DNA of 59,945 nucleotides. It comes from JAWLBM01 sp041687675 (GTDB lineage Bacteria > Pseudomonadota > Alphaproteobacteria > Rhizobiales > Pleomorphomonadaceae). How positions within the stretch are numbered: the first letter of the stretch is position 1; each line of letters opens with the position of its first letter. Below, piece after piece: positions 31,513 to 38,766 of this stretch. The notes under the pieces are model-generated. The model had not been told where the DNA came from, searched no databases, and saw only the letters and a list, made by a program, of their open reading frames with translations. The position numbers and the translations under genes are program-made. The DNA lies in contig JAWLBM010000029.1 of NCBI GenBank assembly GCA_041687675.1, forward strand, positions 1 to 59,945, given 5' to 3'.

Positions 31513-33825
31513 ATGATGCTTTACAATCGGATCGACACGGCGGACGTCCGCGGCCCCGATTCCTGGGGCGACGGCGATCAGGGCGCCAGCCCCTCCGAAG
31601 CGCTCGAGCTGCTGCTTGCCGCGGCACGCCGGCAATGGAAGATCGTGGCCGTCTTCGTGGTCGTGGCCGTGTCGCTGGCCGCCGCCTACATCGCCACGGC
31701 GGTGCCGCTCTACACATCGACCATCAACATCATCGTCAACGAGAACCCCGCCCGGGTGGTCAGCGACCTGGCCGATCCGGTGATGGGAGTCCGCGACGAC
31801 TCCGCGCGGATCCTGAGCGAGGTCGAGATCCTCCGCTCCGAGAAGGTCGCGATGCGGGTGGTGGACGTGCTCGACCTGTCGAACAACCCGGTCTTCATGG
31901 CCAGCGACGGCGACCCGATCGACCTCGCCAAGGATTTCATCCGCCAGGGGATCCAGCTCGCGACCGGCTCGACCGGAGGGGGCGAGGTCGAGGACGACAC
32001 GGACGCCATGCGCCTTGCGGCGATGTACCGTGTCCTCCGGAACACCGACGTCTCGCGCGTCGGCCAGACCTTCGTCCTCTCCGTCAGCTTCACGTTCCGC
32101 GACCCGGAGCTGGCCGCGACCATCTCGCGCACCGTCGGCGAAGCCTATCTCGCCGAGCAGCTCGAGGCCCGGTACGCCGCGACCCGAAGCGCCAGCGACT
32201 GGCTGCAGAAGCGCATCGCGGACCTGAAGAAGCGGTCGATCGACTCCGACATCGCGGTGCAGAGGTTCAAGGTCGCGAACGGCCTGATCGCCGCCCAGGG
32301 ATCCCTTGTGTCGGACCAGAACCTCTCCCAGTTGAACACCCGGCTCGTCGAGGCGCAGGCGGCGACGGCGCAGGCGGAGGCCCGCTACGAGCGCATCCAG
32401 TCGATTATCGAGGCCGGCGACCCGGACGCCGTGGTCAGCGACGCGCTCGACAGCTCGCTGATCAACCAGCTCCGCACCCGTTTCCTCGAGGCGTCCAAGC
32501 GGGAGGCCGAGATCTCCGAACAGCTCGGCCCGGAACACATCTCCGCGACGCGGCTCCGCGCGGAAATGTCCGAGTACCGCCGCCTCATCTTCGAGGAGCT
32601 CCGCCGGATCGCGGACAGCTACAAGAGCGAGGTCGAGGTCGCCCGGCTCGGCGAGCAGGCGATCTCCAGAAGCTTCTCGGACGCGATGGACCTCAGTGGA
32701 TCCAACTCCGAGCTCATGGTCCAGTTGCGCGAGCTCGAGCGTGAGGCGGAAACCTACCGCGCGCTCTACCAGTCGTTCCTGCAGCGCTACCAGGAGGCGG
32801 TGCAGCAGGAGAGTTTCCCGGTCGCCCAGGCCCGCATCATCACCGAGGCGAAGATCCCGAACTTCCCGAGCCATCCGCGCAACTCGATGGTCATGGCGCT
32901 CGCCGTCGCGATCGGGCTGTTCGCCGGCGCGGGCGTCGGCGCCGTCCGGGAATTCCGCGACCGCTTCTTCCGCACCGGCGACCAGGTCCGGGAGGAGCTC
33001 GGCCTGAGCTTCCTCGGCTCGACGCCCATGGTCAGCAGCCGTCCGTCGCCGAACGCCAGCCGGCGCTCGGCGGACCACATCCACCCCGGCGTCCTCCACA
33101 AGGTGAACGCCGCCTCCAGCCATGTTCTCGACCACCCGCTGTCCCAGTTCGCCGAGACCATGCGCAGCGCCAAGCTGGCCGCTGATGTGACGATGCGAGA
33201 CCGCAAGCCGAAGATCATCGGCGTGACCTCGATCATCCCGGGCGAGGGCAAGAGCACGGTGTCCATCAACTTCGCCGAGATGCTGGCCTCCATGGGCATC
33301 AAGACCCTCCTGATCGACGGCGACCTCCGCAGGCCCGGCCTGACCAAGGCGGTGGCGAGCCACGCGCGCGAAGGACTGGTCGAGGCGCTGGTCGAGCGCC
33401 GTGAAATGGGCAAGCTGCTGTTGAGAAACCCGGACACCGGGCTTTCCGTGCTGCCGGCCTTCGCCCAGTTCCGCATCAACCACACCAGCGAACTGCTCGC
33501 CTCCGACGCCATGTCGGAACTGCTCGAGGAAGCCGGCAAGACGTTCGAATACGTCGTGATTGACCTCCCGCCGATCGCCCCGGTGATCGACGCCCGCGCC
33601 ATCTCCAGCAAGATCGACGGGTTCATTCTCGTCGTGGAGTGGGGGAAGACCTCGCGCAAGGTGGTCAAGAACCTCATGCGCTCCGAGCCGCTGATCACCG
33701 AGCGTTGCCTCGGAGTCGTCCTGAACAAGGTCGATCCGAGCAGGCTCAAGTACTACGCCGCGCATGGTACGAGCGAATACTACAGCCCGACCTACAGGAG
33801 CTACTACAGGGGCGGGCGCCACTGA
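31513..33825 (+). CDS. Polysaccharide co-polymerase with tyrosine autokinase (ExoP/Wzc-like)
   Basis: A 770-residue inner-membrane protein that sets chain length in Wzy-dependent export. It has a Wzz domain with TM1 near residues 45-67 (IVAVFVVVAVSLAAAYIATA), a long coiled periplasmic part, the PCP-type proline region before TM2 (about 459-478, MVMALAVAIGLFAGAGVGAV) and a cytoplasmic BY-kinase: Walker A PGEGKSTVSIN near 577, Walker A' LLIDGDLRRP, Walker B YVVIDLPP. The C-terminus has seven tyrosines in about 21 residues (YYAAHGTSEYYSPTY then RSYY), the autophosphorylation cluster. The ATG at 31513 (MMLYNR) was chosen; 31516 is equally possible. No outer-membrane partner (OPX) gene is nearby. 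Confidence 0.93.
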   Translation: MMLYNRIDTADVRGPDSWGDGDQGASPSEALELLLAAARRQWKIVAVFVVVAVSLAAAYIATAVPLYTSTINIIVNENPARVVSDLADPVMGVRDDSARILSEVEILRSEKVAMRVVDVLDLSNNPVFMASDGDPIDLAKDFIRQGIQLATGSTGGGEVEDDTDAMRLAAMYRVLRNTDVSRVGQTFVLSVSFTFRDPELAATISRTVGEAYLAEQLEARYAATRSASDWLQKRIADLKKRSIDSDIAVQRFKVANGLIAAQGSLVSDQNLSQLNTRLVEAQAATAQAEARYERIQSIIEAGDPDAVVSDALDSSLINQLRTRFLEASKREAEISEQLGPEHISATRLRAEMSEYRRLIFEELRRIADSYKSEVEVARLGEQAISRSFSDAMDLSGSNSELMVQLRELEREAETYRALYQSFLQRYQEAVQQESFPVAQARIITEAKIPNFPSHPRNSMVMALAVAIGLFAGAGVGAVREFRDRFFRTGDQVREELGLSFLGSTPMVSSRPSPNASRRSADHIHPGVLHKVNAASSHVLDHPLSQFAETMRSAKLAADVTMRDRKPKIIGVTSIIPGEGKSTVSINFAEMLASMGIKTLLIDGDLRRPGLTKAVASHAREGLVEALVERREMGKLLLRNPDTGLSVLPAFAQFRINHTSELLASDAMSELLEEAGKTFEYVVIDLPPIAPVIDARAISSKIDGFILVVEWGKTSRKVVKNLMRSEPLITERCLGVVLNKVDPSRLKYYAAHGTSEYYSPTYRSYYRGGRH

Positions 33826-33994
33826 CCTTTGGGACGCTTGAAGCGCTCCCGGCCGGAGCGTGAAGTTGTCGCGACCGGCGACCCGCACCGGCGCCGGCCG
33901 GTGGGCGCCCGCCGGCGGCCGGCGGCGCAAAGTCCGCGGCGACCGGCGGGACAGCCCTGCGGGTGGCGTGACAACGGTGGCGGGATTCGATATA

Positions 33995-34009
33995 TTAATT
34001 ATTGGTTAA
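33995..34009. promoter_or_regulatory. Exact CtrA-type box (TTAA-N7-TTAA)
   Basis: TTAA at 33995-33998 and 34006-34009 flank TTATTGG. CtrA, the essential alphaproteobacterial cell-cycle regulator, binds TTAA-N7-TTAA. The site is 163 bases before the GT2-GtrA start. In sequence this GC-rich an exact match is rarely random, although the surrounding patch is AT-rich. Confidence 0.45.
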
Positions 34010-34020
34010 TGAATGTTCCT

Positions 34021-34053
34021 CCGCCTCGATTGGTCGGCCGCCTCGATTGGTCG
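34021..34053. repeat. 17-base tandem direct repeat upstream of GT2-GtrA
   Basis: CCGCCTCGATTGGTCG occurs at 34021-34036 and again at 34038-34053, a spacing of 17 bases. It lies 11 bases downstream of the CtrA-type box and before the gene, so it may be a paired protein-binding site or part of the leader RNA. Confidence 0.6.
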
Positions 34054-34171
34054 TATAGATCTTTTCGCATCTCTATCTCGCGGCTCGCCCGGCCGGCATC
34101 TGAACCGTGGCGGCATCGTGGATCCAGGGTTGTTTTCCATCCGCCGGCTCGTCAAGGACGTTGCGCCCCTC

Positions 34172-35359
34172 ATGAGTGACCGTGCCGCCGCCACCGAGCT
34201 CAGCATCGTGGTCCCGGTGTTCAACGAGCGGGCCAACGTGGCGGAATTGGTAAGCCGTCTCGACGCCACGCTCGACGGCATCCGCTGGGAAGTCATCTTC
34301 GTGGACGACTCCTCGCCGGACGGCACCGCGCACGAGGTGCGGCGGCTCGCGCGCATCGACCGCCGCGTCCGGCTGATCTCGCGGCACAATCGTCGGGGGC
34401 TGTCCTCGGCCGTGGTCGAGGGCGCGCTCGCGGCCGCGGCCGACGTCATCGCGGTCATGGACGGCGACCTCCAGCACGACGAGACCACGCTGCCGCGGCT
34501 CTACCGCGAGGTGGTCGAGGGCCGGGCCGAACTCGCCTCGGCCAGTCGCTTCCTCGACGACGACGGAGCCGCCGGCCTGTCCTCCGAGCGGCGGCTGAAG
34601 ATCAGCAGCACCGGCATCCGTCTTGCGAACCGCTTCTTCCACCTCGAGATGTCCGACCCGCTGACCGGCTTCTTCGTGATGCGCCGGAGCGTGCTCGACC
34701 GCGCATTGCCGAACCTCTCGGGCATCGGCTTCAAGATCCTGCTCGACCTCGTCACCGCCGCCCGGCCGCGGCCGAAGGTGGTGGAGGTGCCGTTCACGTT
34801 CCGCTCCCGCCTGCACGGGGAGTCCAAGCTGGACAACCGGGTGATGTACGACTTCTTCCTGTTCTTCCTCGAGCAGAAGGTCGGCCGCTTCCTCCCGGTT
34901 TCGGCGCGGTTCATCTCCTTCGCCCTGATCAACAGCGTCGGGATCCTTGTGCACCTCGCCGTGCTCATGGCGTCGGTGAACATCGGCACCAGCTTCGCGG
35001 TGGCGCAGCTCCTCGCCACGGCGCTGTCGATGTTCTTCAACTTCTCCATCAACAACGCGGTGACCTATCACGACCGCAGGCTGAGGGGCTCCGACTTTTT
35101 CACCGGCTTCGTGGTCTTCTCGGTCCTCTGCTCGGTCGGCATATTCGGCAACGTCGGGGTGGCGACCCTCCTTCACAAGGAGTTCGCAGCCGTCTGGTAC
35201 GTCTTCCCTGCACTCGCCGGGGCGCTGATCACCGTCGTGTGGAACTATGTCGCAACACACGCTTTCGTCTGGGGGCGCCAGCGGCTGTTCGCCTCCGGCC
35301 GCTCCGCCGCGGAACGGGCCGGGACGGCTCCGGCGGGCGCCGGCCCCGGAACGCCATGA
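34172..35359 (+). CDS. GT2 polyprenyl-phosphate glycosyltransferase fused to GtrA domain
   Basis: A 395-residue two-domain protein. Residues about 8-235 are a dolichol-phosphate-mannose-synthase-like GT2 domain: LSIVVPVFNERANVAELV, VIFVDDSSPDGTAHEV, IAVMDGDLQHDETTLP and LTGFFVMRRSVLD. Residues about 245-375 are a GtrA-like four-helix membrane domain (FISFALINSVGILVHLAVLM, FFNFSINNAVTYHDR). Such fusions transfer a sugar to undecaprenyl phosphate and may help flip it. I chose the ATG at 34172 (MSDRAAATELS); an open frame runs upstream without family sequence. A separate GtrA gene and a FAD oxidoreductase follow on the same strand. Confidence 0.88.
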   Translation: MSDRAAATELSIVVPVFNERANVAELVSRLDATLDGIRWEVIFVDDSSPDGTAHEVRRLARIDRRVRLISRHNRRGLSSAVVEGALAAAADVIAVMDGDLQHDETTLPRLYREVVEGRAELASASRFLDDDGAAGLSSERRLKISSTGIRLANRFFHLEMSDPLTGFFVMRRSVLDRALPNLSGIGFKILLDLVTAARPRPKVVEVPFTFRSRLHGESKLDNRVMYDFFLFFLEQKVGRFLPVSARFISFALINSVGILVHLAVLMASVNIGTSFAVAQLLATALSMFFNFSINNAVTYHDRRLRGSDFFTGFVVFSVLCSVGIFGNVGVATLLHKEFAAVWYVFPALAGALITVVWNYVATHAFVWGRQRLFASGRSAAERAGTAPAGAGPGTP

Positions 35360-35422
35360 CCGACCCGCACGGCAGATCGGTCTTCCGATTTGAAGGTATT
35401 CATTTGCATCGACAGGTGTAGC

Positions 35423-35866
35423 ATGGCCATTTCCCAGACCGGGGCGCGCAAATCCCCCATTGGCGAGACGTTGCGGGCGCTCTACGAGCGGCACCAGACG
35501 CTCGTGAAGTATTTCCTCATCGGCTGCACTGCCAGCGCGATCGACGTCATCCTTTTCTTGCTCATCTTCAACGTCCTCGGACAGACACCGCTCGTGGCGC
35601 ACTCGGTCTCGGTGCCGGCGGCGGTGCTGTTCAGCTTCGTCGTGAACGCACGCCACAACTTCAGGACCACGGACCACGTCTGGCTCCGGCTTCTCTCCTT
35701 CGCCCTGGTCTGCCTGGTGGGCTACGCCTGCGGCTACGCGGTGATCGAGGCGGCGATGGCCGTCGGCTTCGGCGCGAATGTGGGAAAGGTGCTCTCGCTG
35801 CCGGTCGTGTTCATCGTTCAGTACATTCTGAACAGCAGGATCACGTTCCGGAGGAGGGTGGCCTGA
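35423..35866 (+). CDS. GtrA-family membrane protein
   Basis: A 147-residue protein with four membrane segments. The TM1 motif VKYFLIGCTASAIDVILFLL and the FSFVVNARHNFR segment before TM3 match GtrA, the presumed flippase of undecaprenyl-phosphate-linked sugars. The ATG at 35423 has AGGTG upstream; an in-frame ATG 33 bases earlier is less likely. The gene is 63 bases after the GT2-GtrA fusion, which already holds a GtrA domain, so the cassette has two. It is followed after 28 bases by the FAD oxidoreductase. Confidence 0.85.
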   Translation: MAISQTGARKSPIGETLRALYERHQTLVKYFLIGCTASAIDVILFLLIFNVLGQTPLVAHSVSVPAAVLFSFVVNARHNFRTTDHVWLRLLSFALVCLVGYACGYAVIEAAMAVGFGANVGKVLSLPVVFIVQYILNSRITFRRRVA

Positions 35867-35894
35867 AAACCGATCGAGAGTTGCGGAGTCCTTC

Positions 35895-37271
35895 ATGACC
35901 AGACCGCACATCGCCATCATCGGCGGCGGCTTCACCGGGCTGACCGCGGCCTACCGTCTCTCCCGGCAGGGCGTGAAGGTGACCGTGTTCGAGGGCTCGG
36001 ACCGTCTCGGCGGCCTCGCCGCCGGCTTCGAACTCGCCGGCCATCGCGTCGAGCAGGCCTACCACTTCCTCTACCGCACCGACGAGTACATCCTCGCCCT
36101 GGCCGACGAACTCGGCGTCAGGAACCGGCTGAAGTTCCACAAGTCGTCGGTGTCCACGTTCTACGGCGACACGCTCTACCCGATGGAGACCCCCGTCGAT
36201 CTCCTGAGCTTCAAGCCGCTGAGCTTCGTCAACCGCATCCGGGCCGGCGTGACGGTGCTCTGGCTGCAGCGCGAGAAGAACTGGCGCAAGCTGAGCGAGA
36301 TCACCGCGCTCGAATGGCTGCGCAAGTACGCCGGCCGCCAGGTCGCCGACGTGATCTGGGAGCCGCTGCTGCGCGGCAAGTTCGACCGCTACTTCGACAA
36401 GGTGACCATGTCCTGGCTGTGGGGCCGGGTGCTGCAGCGCGTCGACAGCCGCGACAAGACGGCCGGCGGCGAGGTGCTCGGCTACTTCGACGGCGGGTTC
36501 CGCTGCATCACCGACGGGCTGGAGGCCACGATCCGCGCCGCCGGCAACGAGATCCGGCTGGGCACCCAGGTCTCGTCCCTCAGCCACGACCCGGAGACGG
36601 ACCAGGTGGTCGTCACCACCGCCGCCGGCGAGGAGCGCTTCGACCGGGTGCTCGCCACCGTGCCGAGCCACGTGCTCGCCCGGATGATCGAGCCCTACGA
36701 GAGCCGCGATCCGTCCTACTTCCGGCGCATCCGCAGCATCGACTACCTCGACGCCTGCGTTCAGGTGTTCGCCACCGACCAGAAGTTCACGAAGTACTAC
36801 TGGCACAACATCAACACCCCGAACGCACCTTTCGTGGTGTTCCTGAGCCTCACCAACCTGGTGGGCAGCGAATCCTACAACGGCCTCAACATCTACTACA
36901 TCGGCGACTACGTTCCGCCGGAGCACGAGTACATGTCGATGGACGCCGACGCGCTGAAGCGGCGCTGGTATGGCGAACTGAAGAAGATCTTCCCGGAGTT
37001 CGATCCCTCCCGGGTCGTCGACGACGCCCTCTTCCGGATGCGCAACGCCCAGCACATCGTCGACATCGGCTTCGAGCAGAACAAGCTGGTGCCGCACGAG
37101 ACGCCTTGCCCCGGCGTCCTGATGTGCAATTTCTCGCAGATCTACCCGATGGACCGGGGCACCAACTATGCGGTCCGCGACGGGAACCTGATGGCCGAAA
37201 GACTCCTCGACAGCCTGGCCGGCCACTCGGGCGAGCGGCCGGACCGGGCCGGCTCCGCGGCCGCAGCCTGA
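35895..37271 (+). CDS. FAD/NAD(P)-binding oxidoreductase (amine-oxidase/UDP-galactopyranose-mutase-like fold)
   Basis: A 458-residue flavoprotein. The FAD-binding N-terminus is HIAIIGGGFTGLTAAYRLSR with the glutamate at the end of strand 2 (VTVFEGSDRLGGLAAGFEL), and the C-terminal FAD-contact region is QIYPMDRGTNYAVRDGNLMA. It belongs to the large protoporphyrinogen-oxidase/amine-oxidase-like group. Members of this group occur beside polyprenyl-phosphate-sugar synthases and GtrA proteins, where they may oxidise or epimerise a lipid-linked sugar. Conserved tryptophans and a KFDRYFDKVTMSWLWGRVLQ segment are seen in this subgroup. The specific reaction is unknown. The tRNA-Leu gene follows after 73 bases. 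Confidence 0.82.
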   Translation: MTRPHIAIIGGGFTGLTAAYRLSRQGVKVTVFEGSDRLGGLAAGFELAGHRVEQAYHFLYRTDEYILALADELGVRNRLKFHKSSVSTFYGDTLYPMETPVDLLSFKPLSFVNRIRAGVTVLWLQREKNWRKLSEITALEWLRKYAGRQVADVIWEPLLRGKFDRYFDKVTMSWLWGRVLQRVDSRDKTAGGEVLGYFDGGFRCITDGLEATIRAAGNEIRLGTQVSSLSHDPETDQVVVTTAAGEERFDRVLATVPSHVLARMIEPYESRDPSYFRRIRSIDYLDACVQVFATDQKFTKYYWHNINTPNAPFVVFLSLTNLVGSESYNGLNIYYIGDYVPPEHEYMSMDADALKRRWYGELKKIFPEFDPSRVVDDALFRMRNAQHIVDIGFEQNKLVPHETPCPGVLMCNFSQIYPMDRGTNYAVRDGNLMAERLLDSLAGHSGERPDRAGSAAAA

Positions 37272-37344
37272 CCTCGCGGCGCCGGCGCGGGCGGTGATCG
37301 ACGCACTGGCGCCGCGCCCGCACAGCGGCTATAGAGTGGCCCGG

Positions 37345-37429
37345 GCCCCAGTGGCGGAATCGGTAGACGCAAGCGACTCAAAATCGCTCGCCTTACGGCA
37401 TCCCCGTTCGAGTCGGGGCTGGGGCACCA
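37345..37429 (+). tRNA. tRNA-Leu (anticodon CAA)
   Basis: An 85-base class II tRNA. The acceptor stem GCCCCAG pairs with CTGGGGC, followed by discriminator A and encoded CCA. The D-arm contains GTGGCGGAATCGGTAGAC, the anticodon loop CTCAAAA places CAA at 37379-37381 (stem AGCGA/TCGCT), a long variable arm follows (CGCCTTACGGCAT), and the T-arm has GTTCGAGTC. It decodes the Leu codon UUG. Confidence 0.97.
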
Positions 37430-37479
37430 GTTTCTCCCTCGCGCTTCGCCGCCTCCCTCCCCGACCGGATCCTGCCGTC

Positions 37480-37494
37480 TTAATCGGCACTTAA
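37480..37494. promoter_or_regulatory. Exact CtrA-type box upstream of the hybrid kinase
   Basis: TTAA at 37480-37483 and 37491-37494 flank TCGGCAC, giving an exact TTAA-N7-TTAA. It sits 41 bases before the chosen ATG of the hybrid kinase, close to where a -35 or -10 region would be. The surroundings are GC-rich, so a chance match is less likely than at AT-rich sites. Confidence 0.55.
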
Positions 37495-37534
37495 GCCCGC
37501 CGTGCGAGCGTGCCTCGACGTGCGGGAGCCGGAC

Positions 37535-38668
37535 ATGGGCGGAACTCGGAAGACGGGGCGGAGCAACGGGGGCGGGGCGGGGCCTGCGCGGCCGTCGGCC
37601 GCCGCCGTGCTCGGCCACGAGATCCGCGGCCCGCTCGGGGCGGTGGTCGCCCTCTCCGACCTGCTGCTCGCCCGCGACCTTCCAGGCGACCAGCGCGGCC
37701 TGGTCGAGCTGATCCGCCTCGCCGGCAGCCATGCGCGCGCGGTCGCGGAGGACCTCGTCGACGACGCGGGCCTCTCCTCCGGCCGCCTCCGGCCCGCGGC
37801 GGCGGCCTTCGAACCGGCCGAGACGGCGCGCACGCTCGCCGCGCTGTGGGCCCCGCTCGCCGGCGCCGAGCGCCCGGTGGAGGTCCGCTGCGCCGACGAC
37901 CTGCCGCCCCGGATCGTCTCCGACGAGCGGCGCATCCGGCAGATCCTGTTCAATCTGGTCAGCAACGCCACCCGCTACGCGGCCGGCGGCGCCATCACCC
38001 TCCGCGTCGCCCGCTCCGCGCGCGGGATCGTCTTCGAGGTGCGCGACGAGGGCGGCGGGCCCGCGGAGCCCGGGGGCGGCCTCGGCATCGGGCTCTCCGT
38101 GTCGCGCCGCCTCGCCGCCGCGCTCGGCGGCCGCCTGCGGCTCGCCCGCCGGCGCACGGGAACCGTCGCCCAGCTGGAGATCCCGGTGGTCCTCGATGCG
38201 GCCAACCCGGACGAGGGCCGGACCGCGGCCCCGGCACCGACGGCGGAGGTCGTGCCGGCCGCGCCGCGGCCGACGCCCGACTGGCCGCTCGCAAGATCGG
38301 AGGCGCTCGTCGTCGACGACAGCGCCATCTCGCGCCTGCTGATGACGGCGATGCTGACCTCCTTCGACATGGCGGTCTCGAGCGTTTCCGGCGGCGGCGA
38401 GGCCGAAGCCTTCGTCGCCGCGCGGCGCCCGGACGTGATCGTGATGGACTGGTCGCTGGCGGGCGAAACCGGCGCGGAGGTGATCGACCGCCTGCGGCGG
38501 ACGCTCGGCGAGGCGATGCCGCCCATCGTGCTGGTCACCGGCGAGCGGCGGCTGCCGCCCGTCGCCGGCATCGCCGCCCGGGTCGCCAAGCCCTTCACCC
38601 CGCGCGAGCTCTTCGAGGCACTGTCGGGCGCGCTCCGACCGGCCCGCGCGGTGGCCGCCGTCCGCTGA
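37535..38668 (+). CDS. Soluble hybrid histidine kinase with receiver domain
   Basis: A 377-residue signalling protein without a sensor or membrane domain. The H-box LGHEIRGPLGAVV puts the phosphoacceptor at H28; the N-box is ILFNLVSNATRY (N144), the G1-like DEGGG is at 171-175 and G2 is GLGIGLSVS at 182-190. A 40-residue Pro/Ala linker leads to a receiver (residues about 256-368) with acidic D261/D262, phosphoryl-acceptor D305 (VIVMDWSL) and K352 (VAKPF). The ATG at 37535 has GGGAG upstream; a GTG at 37502 is an alternative. It could pass signals from a partner sensor. The CtrA-type box suggests cell-cycle control. Confidence 0.88.
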   Translation: MGGTRKTGRSNGGGAGPARPSAAAVLGHEIRGPLGAVVALSDLLLARDLPGDQRGLVELIRLAGSHARAVAEDLVDDAGLSSGRLRPAAAAFEPAETARTLAALWAPLAGAERPVEVRCADDLPPRIVSDERRIRQILFNLVSNATRYAAGGAITLRVARSARGIVFEVRDEGGGPAEPGGGLGIGLSVSRRLAAALGGRLRLARRRTGTVAQLEIPVVLDAANPDEGRTAAPAPTAEVVPAAPRPTPDWPLARSEALVVDDSAISRLLMTAMLTSFDMAVSSVSGGGEAEAFVAARRPDVIVMDWSLAGETGAEVIDRLRRTLGEAMPPIVLVTGERRLPPVAGIAARVAKPFTPRELFEALSGALRPARAVAAVR

Positions 38669-38766
38669 CGCGGCGGCGGCGCGAGCAAAGCGCACGTTAA
38701 CGGTGCCGGGCGCAGGATGCCGCTACGACCCGGAGCGCCGCCGCGCTCCCATCCGGAGTGTTCCCG

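Larger units (their letters stand above)
33826..34171. other. Intergenic leader with CtrA-type box and tandem repeat
   Basis: These 346 bases between the ExoP-like and GT2-GtrA genes are very GC-rich up to 33980 (several CCGGC-type inverted repeats that may end exoP transcription). They then switch to an AT-rich stretch (33985-34015) containing an exact TTAA-N7-TTAA, followed by a 17-base tandem repeat. The frame in 34013-34171 is open but looks non-coding. Confidence 0.5.

Noticed and set aside
37345..37429. tRNA-Leu as the attachment site of an integrated polysaccharide island
   Set aside because: No integrase gene and no second copy of the tRNA 3' end were seen; the tRNA is intact and simply lies after the FAD oxidoreductase gene.
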